A stretch of 64,000 nucleotides of DNA from Acinetobacter bouvetii DSM 14964 = CIP 107468 (GCF_000368865.1 NZ_KB849730.1:88594-152593); one strand, 5' to 3'. Positions 1-10,705 are shown, numbered from the stretch's first letter. The notes: generated by a model from the sequence alone, not told the origin. Program-made: numbers and translations.

Positions 1-15
1 GGGGTTAGGGGAGAT

Positions 16-1386
16 TCAAATCGTCATCGAAAAAATCCGGTTCCCCGGCACTTTGCGCTTTAAATGCAAATCAAAGGCCATGCAGACATTGCGCACAAAA
101 GGCTTGCCCTGCTCGGTCACCTGAATGCAGTCTTCTGTCATTTCCAGCAAGCCATCCTGCTGCATTTCTGCCAGCTGTGCCAAGACTTGAGGCAATTCAG
201 CAAAATATTGTGCTGGGGCACTCCAAGACGTGTTAAAGCTACACATCAAATTTAAAATATGCTGGCGGATGATCAAATCTTCCTGCGACAGCACATGCCC
301 GCGATAAACCGGGATTTCATCCTGTTCCAGGCGCGCATAATAATCTTCCAGTTTCTTTTCATTTTGCGCAAAACTGTACCAGCTGTCGCTGATGGAAGAC
401 ATGCCAAGCCCAATCATCACTTGAGTTTTAGAGGCGGTATAGCCCATAAAATTGCGGTGCAGGCTGCCCTCTGCAAACGCTTTCGCCATTTCATCGGATG
501 GCAGCGCAAAATGATCCATGCCGATTTCATGGTAGCCCTGCGCCAGCAATTGCTTTTTGCCTTCCTCATAGCATTGACGCTTCATGTCATCTTTCGGCAC
601 ATCGGCATCTTTAAAGCCGCGCTGGCCATTGCCTTTAATCCAGGGCACATGCGCATAGCTGTAGAACGCCAGGCGGTCCGGCATCAAGCGTCGGGTCTGA
701 TGAATGGTCTGCAGCACATCTTCCAAGTTTTGGAACGGCAGGCCAAAGACCAAATCATGTGAAATGGAGGTATAGCCGATCTCACGCGCCCACTGCGTCA
801 CGCGTTCTACATTTTCATAGGGCTGAATGCGGTGAATGGCTTTTTGCACAGTTTCATTGTAGTCCTGCACGCCATAACTGACCCGGCGGAAGCCTAAGTC
901 ATACAGCGCCTGCAAATGCTCCCGTGTGGTGTTGTTCGGATGCCCCTCAAAACTGAACTCATATTCTTTGGCGATTTCCGCTTTGGACAAAATGCCGTCA
1001 ATCAGCTGCGTTAAATGCGCTGGCGAGAAAAAAGTGGGCGTGCCGCCGCCCAAATGAATTTCTTTAATCACAGGCGTATCCTGCAGGAGCCGGCAATACA
1101 AGTCCCATTCTTTCAGCACGGCCTGAATATAAGGCTGCTCCATCTCATGCTTTTTAGTGACTTTTTTATGGCAGCCGCAAAAGGTGCACAGGCTTTCGCA
1201 AAACGGCAAATGGATATACAGGCTGATGCCTTCAGAGCAGTTGGATTCGTCAAAGGAGCGCTTCAGGGTCTGTTTCCAAAGCGCCAATGAAAAGGACTGC
1301 TCATCCCAATACGGCACAGTCGGATAACTGGTATAGCGCGGCCCCGGCACATTGTACTTTTGAATCAGTGATTTTAACTGCTGCAT
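16..1386 (-). CDS. hemN: Oxygen-independent coproporphyrinogen III dehydrogenase
   Basis: Radical-SAM enzyme that converts coproporphyrinogen III to protoporphyrinogen IX without oxygen in cytoplasmic haem synthesis. The N-terminal part shows the GPRYTSYPT motif and the cysteine cluster C-x3-C-x2-C-x-C (CESLCTFCGC). The extra fourth cysteine is typical of true HemN and is absent from the HemW relative at 9551-10705. The glycine-rich stretch GGGTPTFF follows. Length of about 456 residues fits the family. I chose the ATG at 1386, giving MQQLKSLIQKYN; a TTG at 1407 would add seven residues and cannot be excluded. The gene diverges from hemF, so one intergenic region of about 220 bp serves both the anaerobic and the aerobic route. 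I saw no convincing FNR/Anr box there. Confidence 0.95.
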   Translation of the reverse strand: MQQLKSLIQKYNVPGPRYTSYPTVPYWDEQSFSLALWKQTLKRSFDESNCSEGISLYIHLPFCESLCTFCGCHKKVTKKHEMEQPYIQAVLKEWDLYCRLLQDTPVIKEIHLGGGTPTFFSPAHLTQLIDGILSKAEIAKEYEFSFEGHPNNTTREHLQALYDLGFRRVSYGVQDYNETVQKAIHRIQPYENVERVTQWAREIGYTSISHDLVFGLPFQNLEDVLQTIHQTRRLMPDRLAFYSYAHVPWIKGNGQRGFKDADVPKDDMKRQCYEEGKKQLLAQGYHEIGMDHFALPSDEMAKAFAEGSLHRNFMGYTASKTQVMIGLGMSSISDSWYSFAQNEKKLEDYYARLEQDEIPVYRGHVLSQEDLIIRQHILNLMCSFNTSWSAPAQYFAELPQVLAQLAEMQQDGLLEMTEDCIQVTEQGKPFVRNVCMAFDLHLKRKVPGNRIFSMTI

Positions 1387-1574
1387 GCGCGCCGCCCCAT
1401 CGCTCAAAATAAATCTTTCTCACCCTATTTTGCGGAGCTTCATTTTTGAATTCAACCTAGCCTTTTAGTCGGATTAAAGCGCCCTCATCTGTATTCCTAA
1501 CCCGCGAATCGCCAAATATTCAAGCATGCGCATCAGTAAAAATTCCTTAAGTTTTTGCTGAATCTATGCTTTGA

Positions 1575-2552
<978 letters not shown>

Positions 2553-2584
2553 ACATGCGCTGCTGCTGACCCTAAAAGCAAAAG

Positions 2585-2610
2585 AAAAACCTCCATTTCT
2601 GGGGGTTTTT
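2585..2610 (+). terminator. Intrinsic terminator after hemF
   Basis: Ten-base arms AAAAACCTCC (2585-2594) and GGGGGTTTTT (2601-2610) enclose the 6-base loop ATTTCT, with one G-T pair and the U-run in the 3' arm. It lies 33 bases after the hemF stop. Confidence 0.8.
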
Positions 2611-2833
2611 CTCTGCAGCATGCATACAAGTTTTTACACCGGCTGCCAGCCGTTCACATCTTTTATACCGGCTTTGCAAAGATTAACGCGTCAACACAAA
2701 TTCCTGACTGGAACTCCTGTTAATTTTTCAACAAATTCACCCTTTATTTTTTGGCTCGTGTAGTATCAGCATAGACACAGAAATGACATGTAAAATCTGT
2801 ATATTTCCTCTCAATTGCATGAGGCAAAGCATA

Positions 2834-3040
2834 ATGAATACGAAAAAAATCAGCTCCGCTGCCCTGCTGTTTTGGGCCTTTATTGCCGCCATGATGGGGT
2901 CCATCAGCACTGCTGTTTTCTCAGAAAGCGCATTCAACGACAACTTTGCATTTACCAGCATGGCGCTTGCGCTGGCAGGCATTCTCATCAGCGCAGCATT
3001 TTTAATGGTGGATGCGGTATTAGCCGTATGCAATCCCTAG
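2834..3040 (+). CDS. Small two-helix membrane protein, unknown
   Basis: Not recognised. The 68-residue product starts MNTKKISSAALLFWAF and holds two hydrophobic segments, roughly residues 6-26 and 39-62, joined by a short loop with acidic and polar residues. It is therefore probably a small inner-membrane protein. The start at 2834 follows GAGG (2821-2824) at a 9-base spacing; an upstream in-frame ATG at 2783 would make a less plausible N-terminus. It sits alone between the hemF terminator and aroE. No functional motif is visible, and a spurious call is possible because it is short. Confidence 0.5.
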   Translation: MNTKKISSAALLFWAFIAAMMGSISTAVFSESAFNDNFAFTSMALALAGILISAAFLMVDAVLAVCNP

Positions 3041-3140
3041 CAGCCGCAGACCGCCTTCCCTCCTAATTTCAGATGAGCGCTTTAGCGCGCCCGCAATTTG
3101 CCGTATATTGATGCACATTTCTCCACATGGATTTTGTGCG

Positions 3141-3929
3141 ATGAGCAAGCAATTCGCCGTTATTGGCAACCCAATTGAACAATCCCGCTCACCGGAGCTG
3201 CATCATGCCTTTGCGGCTAAAACCGGTGTGGATCTGCACTACAGCAAACGCTTAGCGCCGCTGGACGGTTTTGACGCCAGCATGAAGGCATTCTTTGCGC
3301 AAGGCGGCGCCGGCATGAATGTCACAGTTCCATTTAAAGAACAGGCTTTTGCGGCCTGCGCCGTGTTAACTGAACGCGCCAAAATCGCCAAGGCCGTGAA
3401 TACGCTATGGATGCAAGACGGTAAATTACATGGCGACAATACTGACGGGCAAGGCCTTGTGGATGCCATGAAGGCGCTGGGCTGGAATCTGGAACACACA
3501 GACATTTTAATTATTGGCGCAGGCGGCGCAACCCGCGGGGTGATTTATCCGCTGGTACAGGCTGGCGCGAAAAAAATTGTAATTGCCAACCGTACCCTTG
3601 CCCGTGCAGAACAGCTGGTTGCTGACTTAAAAGATGCCGTGCCTGCAGCTGAGTTAAGCGCTGCCGGCCTGGATGCGCTGCAAGGCCATTTTGATATTGC
3701 CATTAATGCGACATCTGCCAGCCTCAGCGGTGATGCCCTGATTCTGCCCGAAGCGCTGCAATTCAAGCAGGCCTACGAAATGGCCTATGGCAAACCCTCA
3801 AGCTTTTTAGATCAAGCCAAAGCGCGCGGGGTTCCTGCTTCGGAAGGCTTTGGCATGCTGGTGGGTCAAGCCATTGAATCCTTCCGCATTTGGAATGGCG
3901 TTAAACCCGACTTAAAAGATTTTTTATAA
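3141..3929 (+). CDS. aroE: Shikimate dehydrogenase (NADP+)
   Basis: Reduces 3-dehydroshikimate to shikimate in the aromatic amino acid pathway. The start MSKQFAVIGNPIEQSRSP carries the substrate-binding S-x-S motif. NVTVPFKEQA holds the catalytic lysine and GDNTDGQG the catalytic aspartate. IIGAGGATRGV is the NADP-binding loop and IANRT the phosphate-recognition segment. The 262 residues match the family. I chose ATG 3141 because it begins exactly at the conserved N-terminus, although its ribosome site is weak; a TTG at 3108 would add a non-conserved tail. The gene lies in the hemF orientation and ends in a bidirectional terminator shared with the convergent lipoprotein gene. Confidence 0.95.
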   Translation: MSKQFAVIGNPIEQSRSPELHHAFAAKTGVDLHYSKRLAPLDGFDASMKAFFAQGGAGMNVTVPFKEQAFAACAVLTERAKIAKAVNTLWMQDGKLHGDNTDGQGLVDAMKALGWNLEHTDILIIGAGGATRGVIYPLVQAGAKKIVIANRTLARAEQLVADLKDAVPAAELSAAGLDALQGHFDIAINATSASLSGDALILPEALQFKQAYEMAYGKPSSFLDQAKARGVPASEGFGMLVGQAIESFRIWNGVKPDLKDFL

Positions 3930-3938
3930 ATTTTAGCC

Positions 3939-3970
3939 AAAAAAAGAACCTCTGCGGAGGTTCTTTTTTT
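3939..3970. terminator. Bidirectional terminator between aroE and lipoprotein gene
   Basis: A-tract plus GAACCTC (3939-3952), loop TGCG, then GAGGTTC plus T-tract (3957-3970). It is symmetric, so it can stop transcription from aroE and from the convergent gene at 3978-6419. Confidence 0.85.
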
Positions 3971-3977
3971 CAGTGCC

Positions 3978-6419
3978 TTATTTTGGAAGATACGTCATCA
4001 CATCGTGATACACTGCGCGGTAAATGCCATCATCAAATAAATCGAGGCTATTCTCGTCTAAATTTTGAATCGACTTTTCTGACAGCTGATGTTTCAAATC
4101 ATCAGCAAACGCTTGCGCAAATACCTGCGACGCCTTGTCTAATTGGAGCTTTTGCTCAGCACTCAGTGAATATTCATCTGCAAATGTTTCTGCATAATAG
4201 CTTGCAAAAACCGCTTGCCGGGTCTTGTGCTGCTTCATCCTTTGATTCCAAAGCTGCTGTACTTTGTATTCTTCGGTCGCTTGATTGACAATTTTATTTA
4301 CTGAATAGCCCAGGTCATCAAAACTGTCGGGATTTTTTAACTGATGCTTCTCTGCCAACTGGTTTAACCGCGTCAATGACGCGCCTTTAGGCTTCGGTAA
4401 ATCCTCATTGAAATGATAAGCCGAAAGTTCTGCAATTTCATTCAGCTCTGCCGCAGAATAATGTTTGCTTAACTCAGACTGTTTAATGGCGGCATACAGT
4501 CCAAAAACGGCTTGATAGCTTTTCAGCCATGAACCTGTCCGCTTATACGTGTCTAACGCAATTTGGCTTAGATATTCATCTGCCGTTTTTGCATCAGCGT
4601 CATTGGCAGACGTCGACGCTTCCGCCTGGCCTGCACCTAAAGAACCCAGCAGGCCTTTGGACGCACGCTCGAGCAATGAGCCTTTAGAAACCTCCTCAAT
4701 CGACTTGGCATTTTTTAATACATTGCGGTCAATCGGTTTGGCCCGGCCATAATTGGACACTTGGTTATGGCTCATAAACTTAAACTGACCCATTTTTTCA
4801 TCTTTAATCAACAGGTCATAATCCAAAGCTTGCAAGCGCCCTGCCTGATCTAAAGCCACATCCATCGTGAATGCGGTTGCATCACTCTGATCCTGCTTTA
4901 AGGCCTGCTGAATTTCAGTATCATGCTTTTGCCACAGCTGCTTAAAGCGATGCACATCGGTCAGCTGTTCAGACTGGTACACCATAAATATCGGTTTTAA
5001 TTGTTCTAATGCCGTCAATTTGGGATGTTCTGGCGCTGCTTGCTCTTCCGCGGCCTGTTCCAAGGCCGGCTTAAAGACATCAATGCCGTACCATTCGCGA
5101 CACAAGGTAAAATAACCCGCAGGTACTTTTTCCGCCTGGGTTAAGGCCTGACAAGCGTCATCCGATAATCCAGACGCTTCTAGCGCTTCTGCATGAGCCA
5201 CAGAGTCTTCACGGGATGCATCGCAGGCATCCTCAGATGCACACGCGGTTGCAGCCATCGCCGCATCGGCAGCCTCATCGCGCTCACCCGATTCTTCTTC
5301 CTCAGCTTCTGCGGCATCCGCCTGATCTGAAGCAGCCTCTTCATGCGCGAACATGGCATGGGCTTTGGCCTGTATCAGCGCTTCTACACGTGTTGCTGAA
5401 TCATCGGCAGCCGCGCTCAGCTGATCTTCTGTTTCATCATCGGAGGACCGTATTTGAGCCGCATCATGAGCAGGTGCAGACACTGCCTCAGCCTGAGCAA
5501 TGGCCGCATCTTTCGACAGCTGCTTTTGCCCTTTGACTTGTGTGTCGTAATAAGGCGCATTGACCCATTCAAACAGACTCATTTGCAGTGCTAATTGTTC
5601 TAAAGTACCTTGATAACGGATTTTACTGCTTAAGCCCTGCTGCTTTTCAGCTGCGCTTAAATTGATTGCCGCCACTTGGTCTGGCGTTGCCAACGCATAA
5701 GGCAATGCATTTAACTGTTTAAGATAAAGCGCTAAATTTTTAAAATTGACCTGATTGAATTCATCTTTATATTTTGAAAAATCGACATAAGCATATGACG
5801 TCTGGCTGTCACGATTGACCATAAATGGTATAAAGGCAAAGTAGTTGGTGTACAGCTTAAAATCATTCAAATCGATAATCATCGGCAGCTGCGCCTGCAC
5901 CAGCAGCGTCGGCTTTTGATATTTTAGGTTTAAATTTAAATTGGCCATTTTCTGACGATAATGCACCGACCCATCATAGCTGAATTGGAGGTCATTCAAG
6001 ACATTCAGCAGGCTTTCCGCCACACCGGCACCTGCGCTGCCACGCCCGCCAGTCAAGAACCCATCCTGATCCTGCTCTTTGGCAACTGCGTCATATAACT
6101 GTTTGCGCTCTTTCGAACTCAATTGCAGTTTTTGAGTTTTAATCAACTGATCTAATTGCTTTTTTAATTCCGGATTCAACCCGGACGGCTGCCGCTGCGC
6201 CGGACTCTGCTTTTTGGATGCCGCGCTGTCATTCAGCTGCGCCTGAATAGAAAACTGTCCATTCACGTCATAGCTGCTGGTTTCAAAGACGGCATTCATG
6301 CCCGCCGCGGCACGCTCACCCAAAGCCTGTTCAGTTGCTGAAGTGGACTTAATGACATGTTGTGTACAGGCGCTTAAGCTCAGGCCCAATACGCAGAAGG
6401 TTAAATATTTTAGACGCAT
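3978..6419 (-). CDS. Large predicted lipoprotein with acidic Ala-rich segment
   Basis: Not recognised as a named family. The 813-residue product begins with a lipoprotein signal peptide whose lipobox is LSAC, with the acylated cysteine at residue 18. A lysine/glutamine-rich region follows (about residues 60-120), then a beta-rich-looking part. From about residue 310 to 430 there is a low-complexity segment dominated by Ala, Glu and Asp with scattered Cys. The C-terminal third is helical in composition, with many Lys, Gln and Ala residues. The likely site is the periplasmic face of a membrane. It stands alone between the aroE terminator and the divergent acyl-CoA dehydrogenase. The ribosome site (AAAGAATT) is weak. 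The function is open; a structural or envelope-stress role would be a guess. Confidence 0.8.
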   Translation of the reverse strand: MRLKYLTFCVLGLSLSACTQHVIKSTSATEQALGERAAAGMNAVFETSSYDVNGQFSIQAQLNDSAASKKQSPAQRQPSGLNPELKKQLDQLIKTQKLQLSSKERKQLYDAVAKEQDQDGFLTGGRGSAGAGVAESLLNVLNDLQFSYDGSVHYRQKMANLNLNLKYQKPTLLVQAQLPMIIDLNDFKLYTNYFAFIPFMVNRDSQTSYAYVDFSKYKDEFNQVNFKNLALYLKQLNALPYALATPDQVAAINLSAAEKQQGLSSKIRYQGTLEQLALQMSLFEWVNAPYYDTQVKGQKQLSKDAAIAQAEAVSAPAHDAAQIRSSDDETEDQLSAAADDSATRVEALIQAKAHAMFAHEEAASDQADAAEAEEEESGERDEAADAAMAATACASEDACDASREDSVAHAEALEASGLSDDACQALTQAEKVPAGYFTLCREWYGIDVFKPALEQAAEEQAAPEHPKLTALEQLKPIFMVYQSEQLTDVHRFKQLWQKHDTEIQQALKQDQSDATAFTMDVALDQAGRLQALDYDLLIKDEKMGQFKFMSHNQVSNYGRAKPIDRNVLKNAKSIEEVSKGSLLERASKGLLGSLGAGQAEASTSANDADAKTADEYLSQIALDTYKRTGSWLKSYQAVFGLYAAIKQSELSKHYSAAELNEIAELSAYHFNEDLPKPKGASLTRLNQLAEKHQLKNPDSFDDLGYSVNKIVNQATEEYKVQQLWNQRMKQHKTRQAVFASYYAETFADEYSLSAEQKLQLDKASQVFAQAFADDLKHQLSEKSIQNLDENSLDLFDDGIYRAVYHDVMTYLPK

Positions 6420-6649
6420 AAATTCTTTTTAATACCCAGTTTATTTAGACTTTAATTATGAAAAATTAAACAAATGATCAATTGCTACTGTAACAGAAGC
6501 ATTCTAAAGTAAAGCTAGCCTTTCATACCAAATTCGCATTTCTGACAATTTTCTCAGTCTGTGGCATCAATGTAATTTGATCATTATTGTGAATAATCAA
6601 ATCATCGATTCAGATAATCCAAAACTATTTTTAAATTAGGATTAACATT

Positions 6650-8473
6650 ATGCCTGCTTATAAAGCTCCTTTACACGACATTCGCTTCTTGATGAATGAA
6701 GTACTTGATTATCCGGCACATTACCAAACCTTATCTAACGGTGAAGCTGCGGATGCTGATACTGTAGATATGATTCTTGAAGGCGCTGCCGATTTTTGTG
6801 AAAATATTTTGTCGCCATTGAACCAAACAGGCGATGCTGAAGGCTGCCACTTTGAAAACGGTGAAGTGAAAACCCCGAAAGGCTTTAAGGAAGCCTATGA
6901 CCAGTTCGTGCAAGGCGGCTGGCAAGGCCTTTCTTTTCCTGAAGAATTTGGCGGTCAAAACCTGCCTCAATCGCTGAACTTGATTAAGTCAGAAATGATG
7001 GGCACAGCCAACTGGTCATTCCAAATGTATCCTGGCTTGAGCGTCGGCTGCATTAACACCATCATGCAGTTTGGTACAGAAGAACAAAAGAATCAGTATT
7101 TGCCGCACCTTGTCGCTGGCACGTGGTCAGGCACTATGTGCTTAACCGAACCTCAATGCGGCACAGACCTCGGCCAAGTAAAATCTAAAGCCGAGCCAAA
7201 TGCTGACGGCAGCTATGCAATCAGCGGCACAAAGATTTTCATCTCTGCAGGCGAGCATGACTTAACCGATAATATTGTGCATATTGTCCTTGCCCGCCTT
7301 CCAGATGCGCCTGCTGGCACCAAAGGCATTTCGCTGTTTATTGTGCCTAAGTTTATGGTGAACGCCGACGGTTCTGCGGGTGAACGCAACCCTGTGACTT
7401 GCGGTTCAATCGAACACAAGATGGGGATCCGCGCTTCAGCGACTGCGGTATTGAACTTTGACAATGCCAAAGGCTTCCTGATTGGCGAGCCTAACAAAGG
7501 CCTGCACGCAATGTTCACCTTCATGAACACCGCGCGTATCGGGACGGCGATTCAGGGCATTGCGCACGCTGAATTGGCATTCCAGGGCGCATTGCCATAT
7601 GCCAAAGACCGCATGTCTATGCGCGCGTTATCGGGCAAAAAAGACCCCGATAAAGTGGCTGATGCCATTATTCACCACGCCGATGTGCGCCGCATGCTGC
7701 TGACGCAAAAAGCGGTTGCGGAAGGCGGCCGCTCGATGATTTATTACGCTGCGCAAATTGCCGACAAAATGGCCGATGCCTTAACGCGCGGCGACACCGC
7801 GGCCTTTGAAGCGCACGATGATCATCTTGGCTTCTATACCCCTATTCTTAAAGGCTTCTTGACTGAATTAGGCTATGAAGCAGCCAACCACGGCATGCAG
7901 GTTTACGGCGGCCACGGCTACATTAAAGAATGGGGCATGGAACAGATTGTCCGTGACTCACGCATCTCTACACTGTACGAAGGGACCACTGGCGTTCAGG
8001 CGCTGGATTTAATCGGCCGTAAAGTTCTTTTAACCTCAAAGGGCAAAGTGATTCGCGACTACACCGCTGAAATTTTAAAATTCTGCGGCCAGCATGCGCG
8101 CAATAAATACATGCGCCGTTTTGCCTGGGACTTGACTAAGCTTTGCGCACAATGGAATGCTTTAACCGTCCGCATTATGCTGGCGGCGCGTAAAGACCGC
8201 GATATCGTTTCTTCAGCTTCAACGGACTTCCTGATGTTCTCAGGCTATGTGATGATGGCGTATTTCTGGGCGCAGCAAGCGGCAGTCGCATCTGCAAAAT
8301 TAGCGGCTGGCGAAGGCCAGGAAGTTCCTGAGTTCTATAAAGCGAAAATCAAAGTGGCTGACTTCTACTTTGAACGCATGCTGCCGCGCACGCAAGGCCA
8401 TGCAGAAGCCATGGTCAATCCGTCTAAAACCATGACCTCTTTAGCTGCTGAACATTTCAGCTTTGATTACTGA
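6650..8473 (+). CDS. Acyl-CoA dehydrogenase, long 600-residue type
   Basis: FAD-dependent alpha,beta-dehydrogenation of an acyl-CoA thioester, probably in fatty-acid beta-oxidation. The order is a short N-terminal extension typical of the 600-residue subfamily, the N-terminal helical domain with FPEEFGGQ, the middle beta domain with MCLTEPQCGTDLG and ISGTKIFISAGEHD, then the C-terminal helical domain. YGGHGYIKEWG precedes LYEGTTGVQ, where Glu444 is the expected catalytic base. An extra C-terminal helical domain occupies about residues 465-600. The start has AGGA at a 9-base spacing. This architecture occurs in FadE-like, DmdC-like and AidB-adjacent subfamilies, so substrate chain length cannot be read from sequence. 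It is monocistronic with its own terminator. Confidence 0.92.
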   Translation: MPAYKAPLHDIRFLMNEVLDYPAHYQTLSNGEAADADTVDMILEGAADFCENILSPLNQTGDAEGCHFENGEVKTPKGFKEAYDQFVQGGWQGLSFPEEFGGQNLPQSLNLIKSEMMGTANWSFQMYPGLSVGCINTIMQFGTEEQKNQYLPHLVAGTWSGTMCLTEPQCGTDLGQVKSKAEPNADGSYAISGTKIFISAGEHDLTDNIVHIVLARLPDAPAGTKGISLFIVPKFMVNADGSAGERNPVTCGSIEHKMGIRASATAVLNFDNAKGFLIGEPNKGLHAMFTFMNTARIGTAIQGIAHAELAFQGALPYAKDRMSMRALSGKKDPDKVADAIIHHADVRRMLLTQKAVAEGGRSMIYYAAQIADKMADALTRGDTAAFEAHDDHLGFYTPILKGFLTELGYEAANHGMQVYGGHGYIKEWGMEQIVRDSRISTLYEGTTGVQALDLIGRKVLLTSKGKVIRDYTAEILKFCGQHARNKYMRRFAWDLTKLCAQWNALTVRIMLAARKDRDIVSSASTDFLMFSGYVMMAYFWAQQAAVASAKLAAGEGQEVPEFYKAKIKVADFYFERMLPRTQGHAEAMVNPSKTMTSLAAEHFSFDY

Positions 8474-8491
8474 GTTTTAAATTGCTGACAT

Positions 8492-8520
8492 AAAAAAGGG
8501 CGCCTCGGCGCTCTTTTTTT
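8492..8520 (+). terminator. Intrinsic terminator after acyl-CoA dehydrogenase
   Basis: A-tract, GGGCGCC, loop TC, GGCGCTC (one G-T pair), then seven T residues. It starts 18 bases after the stop codon. Confidence 0.85.
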
Positions 8521-8576
8521 CTGCAGGATCTTTCCCCTCTAAAATCTCTTCATGCACTCAAAGCGCTGTTACATCT

Positions 8577-9512
8577 TTATAATAGATATTTTACCTTCTT
8601 ATTCATCAGCACCAATAAACAGCCTGCGGCGGCAGAACACAGTAAAACAGCAAAGCTGAATAATGTTTGCTGCCCGATAAAATAGCTTTTCAAGTGATAG
8701 ATAAAGAACGGATGAATTAAAAATATCGCAGTCGATAGATTGGCGATTTCCTTATGGCTGCTGAGCATTTCCCTATTCAGGCAGTATGCGACGATAGCTG
8801 GCGCAGCAAAATACAGCGAAAACATCTGGTCTAAGCTTTCTTTTTTACTGATCAAAAAGTAATTCAATAAAGACTCAAAAATCACAAGCCCAATTAAAAT
8901 AACAATATGCCAGCCTTTTATATCAAATTTATCAATGGTGAGAGCTTTATATTTATGCATTAAAAAACCTAAAGCCATAAATGGAAAGCTCACGGTTAAA
9001 AAATTTCTATGCGTGGTGTACTGATTCAGCTTCCAGTCCCAATAGCCGCTGAACCAATGCAGATTGCCGGCTTGCTGAATGGCCACACCGGCAATAAAGA
9101 ATAGGCTTGCGATAATCCACAGTTTTTTTCCGCTGATGTTTCTTAAGAAATATAACAGCCCGCCGCCCCAAAGCACCCCAACCAAATACCACAAGACAAA
9201 ATATCCATTGTAAATTGTTGAAATATTGTAAGATAAATTAGGAGACCACCAAATCGGACAATAAAAAGCCATCCACAGAGCATATAAAATAAAAACTCTT
9301 TTCAGCCATTTTTTAAATTTATTAAAATTATCGATATATAAAAAATAATATCCTGTAATCACCAAAAATACAGGAACGGCGATTCTAAAAAGGCCTTGCG
9401 CTAAACTATGTTCAAGCAGGCTTGAATAATCATAAAAAATATGGGTATGCAAAAAAACCACACAGACCGCTAAAGCCAATTTAAGAAGATCAATTGAAAT
9501 ATTACGCTGCAT
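8577..9512 (-). CDS. Membrane acyltransferase, family 3 type
   Basis: Predicted integral-membrane O-acyltransferase of the acyltransferase-3 superfamily, which modifies surface sugars or other extracytoplasmic acceptors. The N-terminal segment MQRNISIDLLKLALAVCVVFLH has the basic residue-to-histidine spacing typical of the first transmembrane helix, with the presumed catalytic His at its end. About ten hydrophobic segments follow, including FRIAVPVFLVITGYYF. I chose ATG 9512; starts at 9536 or 9605 would overlap the end of hemW upstream. The gene is visibly richer in A+T than hemW and its other neighbours, which suggests separate acquisition. The acceptor is unknown, and no polysaccharide genes lie nearby. 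Confidence 0.82.
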   Translation of the reverse strand: MQRNISIDLLKLALAVCVVFLHTHIFYDYSSLLEHSLAQGLFRIAVPVFLVITGYYFLYIDNFNKFKKWLKRVFILYALWMAFYCPIWWSPNLSYNISTIYNGYFVLWYLVGVLWGGGLLYFLRNISGKKLWIIASLFFIAGVAIQQAGNLHWFSGYWDWKLNQYTTHRNFLTVSFPFMALGFLMHKYKALTIDKFDIKGWHIVILIGLVIFESLLNYFLISKKESLDQMFSLYFAAPAIVAYCLNREMLSSHKEIANLSTAIFLIHPFFIYHLKSYFIGQQTLFSFAVLLCSAAAGCLLVLMNKKVKYLL

Positions 9513-9550
9513 ATTTATATGCTCTAATGACTGCATGGCAAATATGCCAT

Positions 9551-10705
9551 TTATAACAACTCTTCCAGCACCGAATTTAAAAACACATGGCCCTGCTCTG
9601 TGCATGCAATCCGGCTCAAATCATTTAACATCAACTGGCGCTGGCGCAGCGGAACGAGCTTTTCATTCAATTCCGCTAAATCAAGGCCTGTCCGCTCTGC
9701 GTACAGGCTGGCGTCTACGCCGTCATTTAAACGCAAGGCATTCATCATGAACTCAAACGGCAGGTCTGCATCTTCAATGCGCTTAAACTGCAAATGCTCT
9801 GCCGGCACCTTGGCTAAATAATCTTTCGGCAAACGGGTTTTCTGAAAGCGGTATACGCCATCAGGCTGAGTCACTTTGCCGTGCGCGCCGGCGCCAATCG
9901 CCAGATAATCGCCAAATTGCCAGTAATTCAAATTATGCGCAGACGGTTTTTCCTTGCGCCATGCAGACACTTCATAATTGACAAAGCCTTGCGCGGTTAA
10001 ATACGCTTCGCCCTGTTCTTGGATCTCTTCCAAAACATCGTCTACCGGCAAAACCGGCTGGGTTCTAAAAAAGACCGTATTCGGCTCAATCGTCAGCTGA
10101 TACCAAGAGACATGGGTCGCGCCGCTTTCCACCGCCAGTTTCAGATCCAGCAGGGCCTGTTCTAAGGTCTGTTCAGGCAGGCCATGCATTAAATCGACAT
10201 TGACCCGCGTAAAACCGGCTTCTTTCGCATGCTGAATGGCGGAAACAGCGTCATCGTCAGAATGAATCCGCCCCAATTTTTTCAAATGATCGGCATTAAA
10301 ACTTTGCACACCGATGGATAGGCGGTTAATGCCTGCCTCTAAATAGCCAGCAAATGGATCATGCTCTACTGTGCCGGGGTTGGCTTCCAGCGTAATTTCA
10401 CAATTTTCCTCAAATGCAAGCAGCGCCTTGAGCTGTGCAAACAGCCATTGATAGCCTTTGGCTGAAATTAAAGACGGCGTTCCTCCGCCAATAAATACGC
10501 TGTGAATAGCGCGGCCCTGGGCAAAATCAATCTGGGTTCTAAAGTCTGCAACCAGCGCCTGCAGATATTCCTGCTCCAAATCCAAAGACAGTTTGCCGTC
10601 TGGCACCGCATGCGAGTTAAAGTCGCAGTATGGGCATTTGCGCACGCACCACGGCATGTGAATGTATAACGACAAGGGAACCAGTGCAGGATTTAATTCA
10701 GACAA
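9551..10705 (-). CDS. hemW: Radical-SAM haem chaperone HemW
   Basis: HemN-like protein that in characterised members binds haem and delivers it to membrane haem proteins rather than oxidising coproporphyrinogen. The motif is C-x3-C-x2-C followed by D-F (CVRKCPYCDF), so the fourth cysteine of HemN is absent, which is the accepted distinction. FIGGGTPSLI and the ANPGT segment are also present. The length of 384 residues is typical. The acyltransferase gene follows in the same direction. The name hemN-like is often misapplied to this gene; the true hemN lies 8 kb away at 16-1386. Confidence 0.92.
   Translation of the reverse strand: MSELNPALVPLSLYIHMPWCVRKCPYCDFNSHAVPDGKLSLDLEQEYLQALVADFRTQIDFAQGRAIHSVFIGGGTPSLISAKGYQWLFAQLKALLAFEENCEITLEANPGTVEHDPFAGYLEAGINRLSIGVQSFNADHLKKLGRIHSDDDAVSAIQHAKEAGFTRVNVDLMHGLPEQTLEQALLDLKLAVESGATHVSWYQLTIEPNTVFFRTQPVLPVDDVLEEIQEQGEAYLTAQGFVNYEVSAWRKEKPSAHNLNYWQFGDYLAIGAGAHGKVTQPDGVYRFQKTRLPKDYLAKVPAEHLQFKRIEDADLPFEFMMNALRLNDGVDASLYAERTGLDLAELNEKLVPLRQRQLMLNDLSRIACTEQGHVFLNSVLEELL

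Noticed and set aside
6574..6604. Imperfect palindrome TTTGATCATTATT/AATAATCAAA between the lipoprotein and acyl-CoA dehydrogenase genes
   Set aside because: It has a bulge and is AT-rich; no known operator (for example the PsrA type) matches, so I could not support a site.
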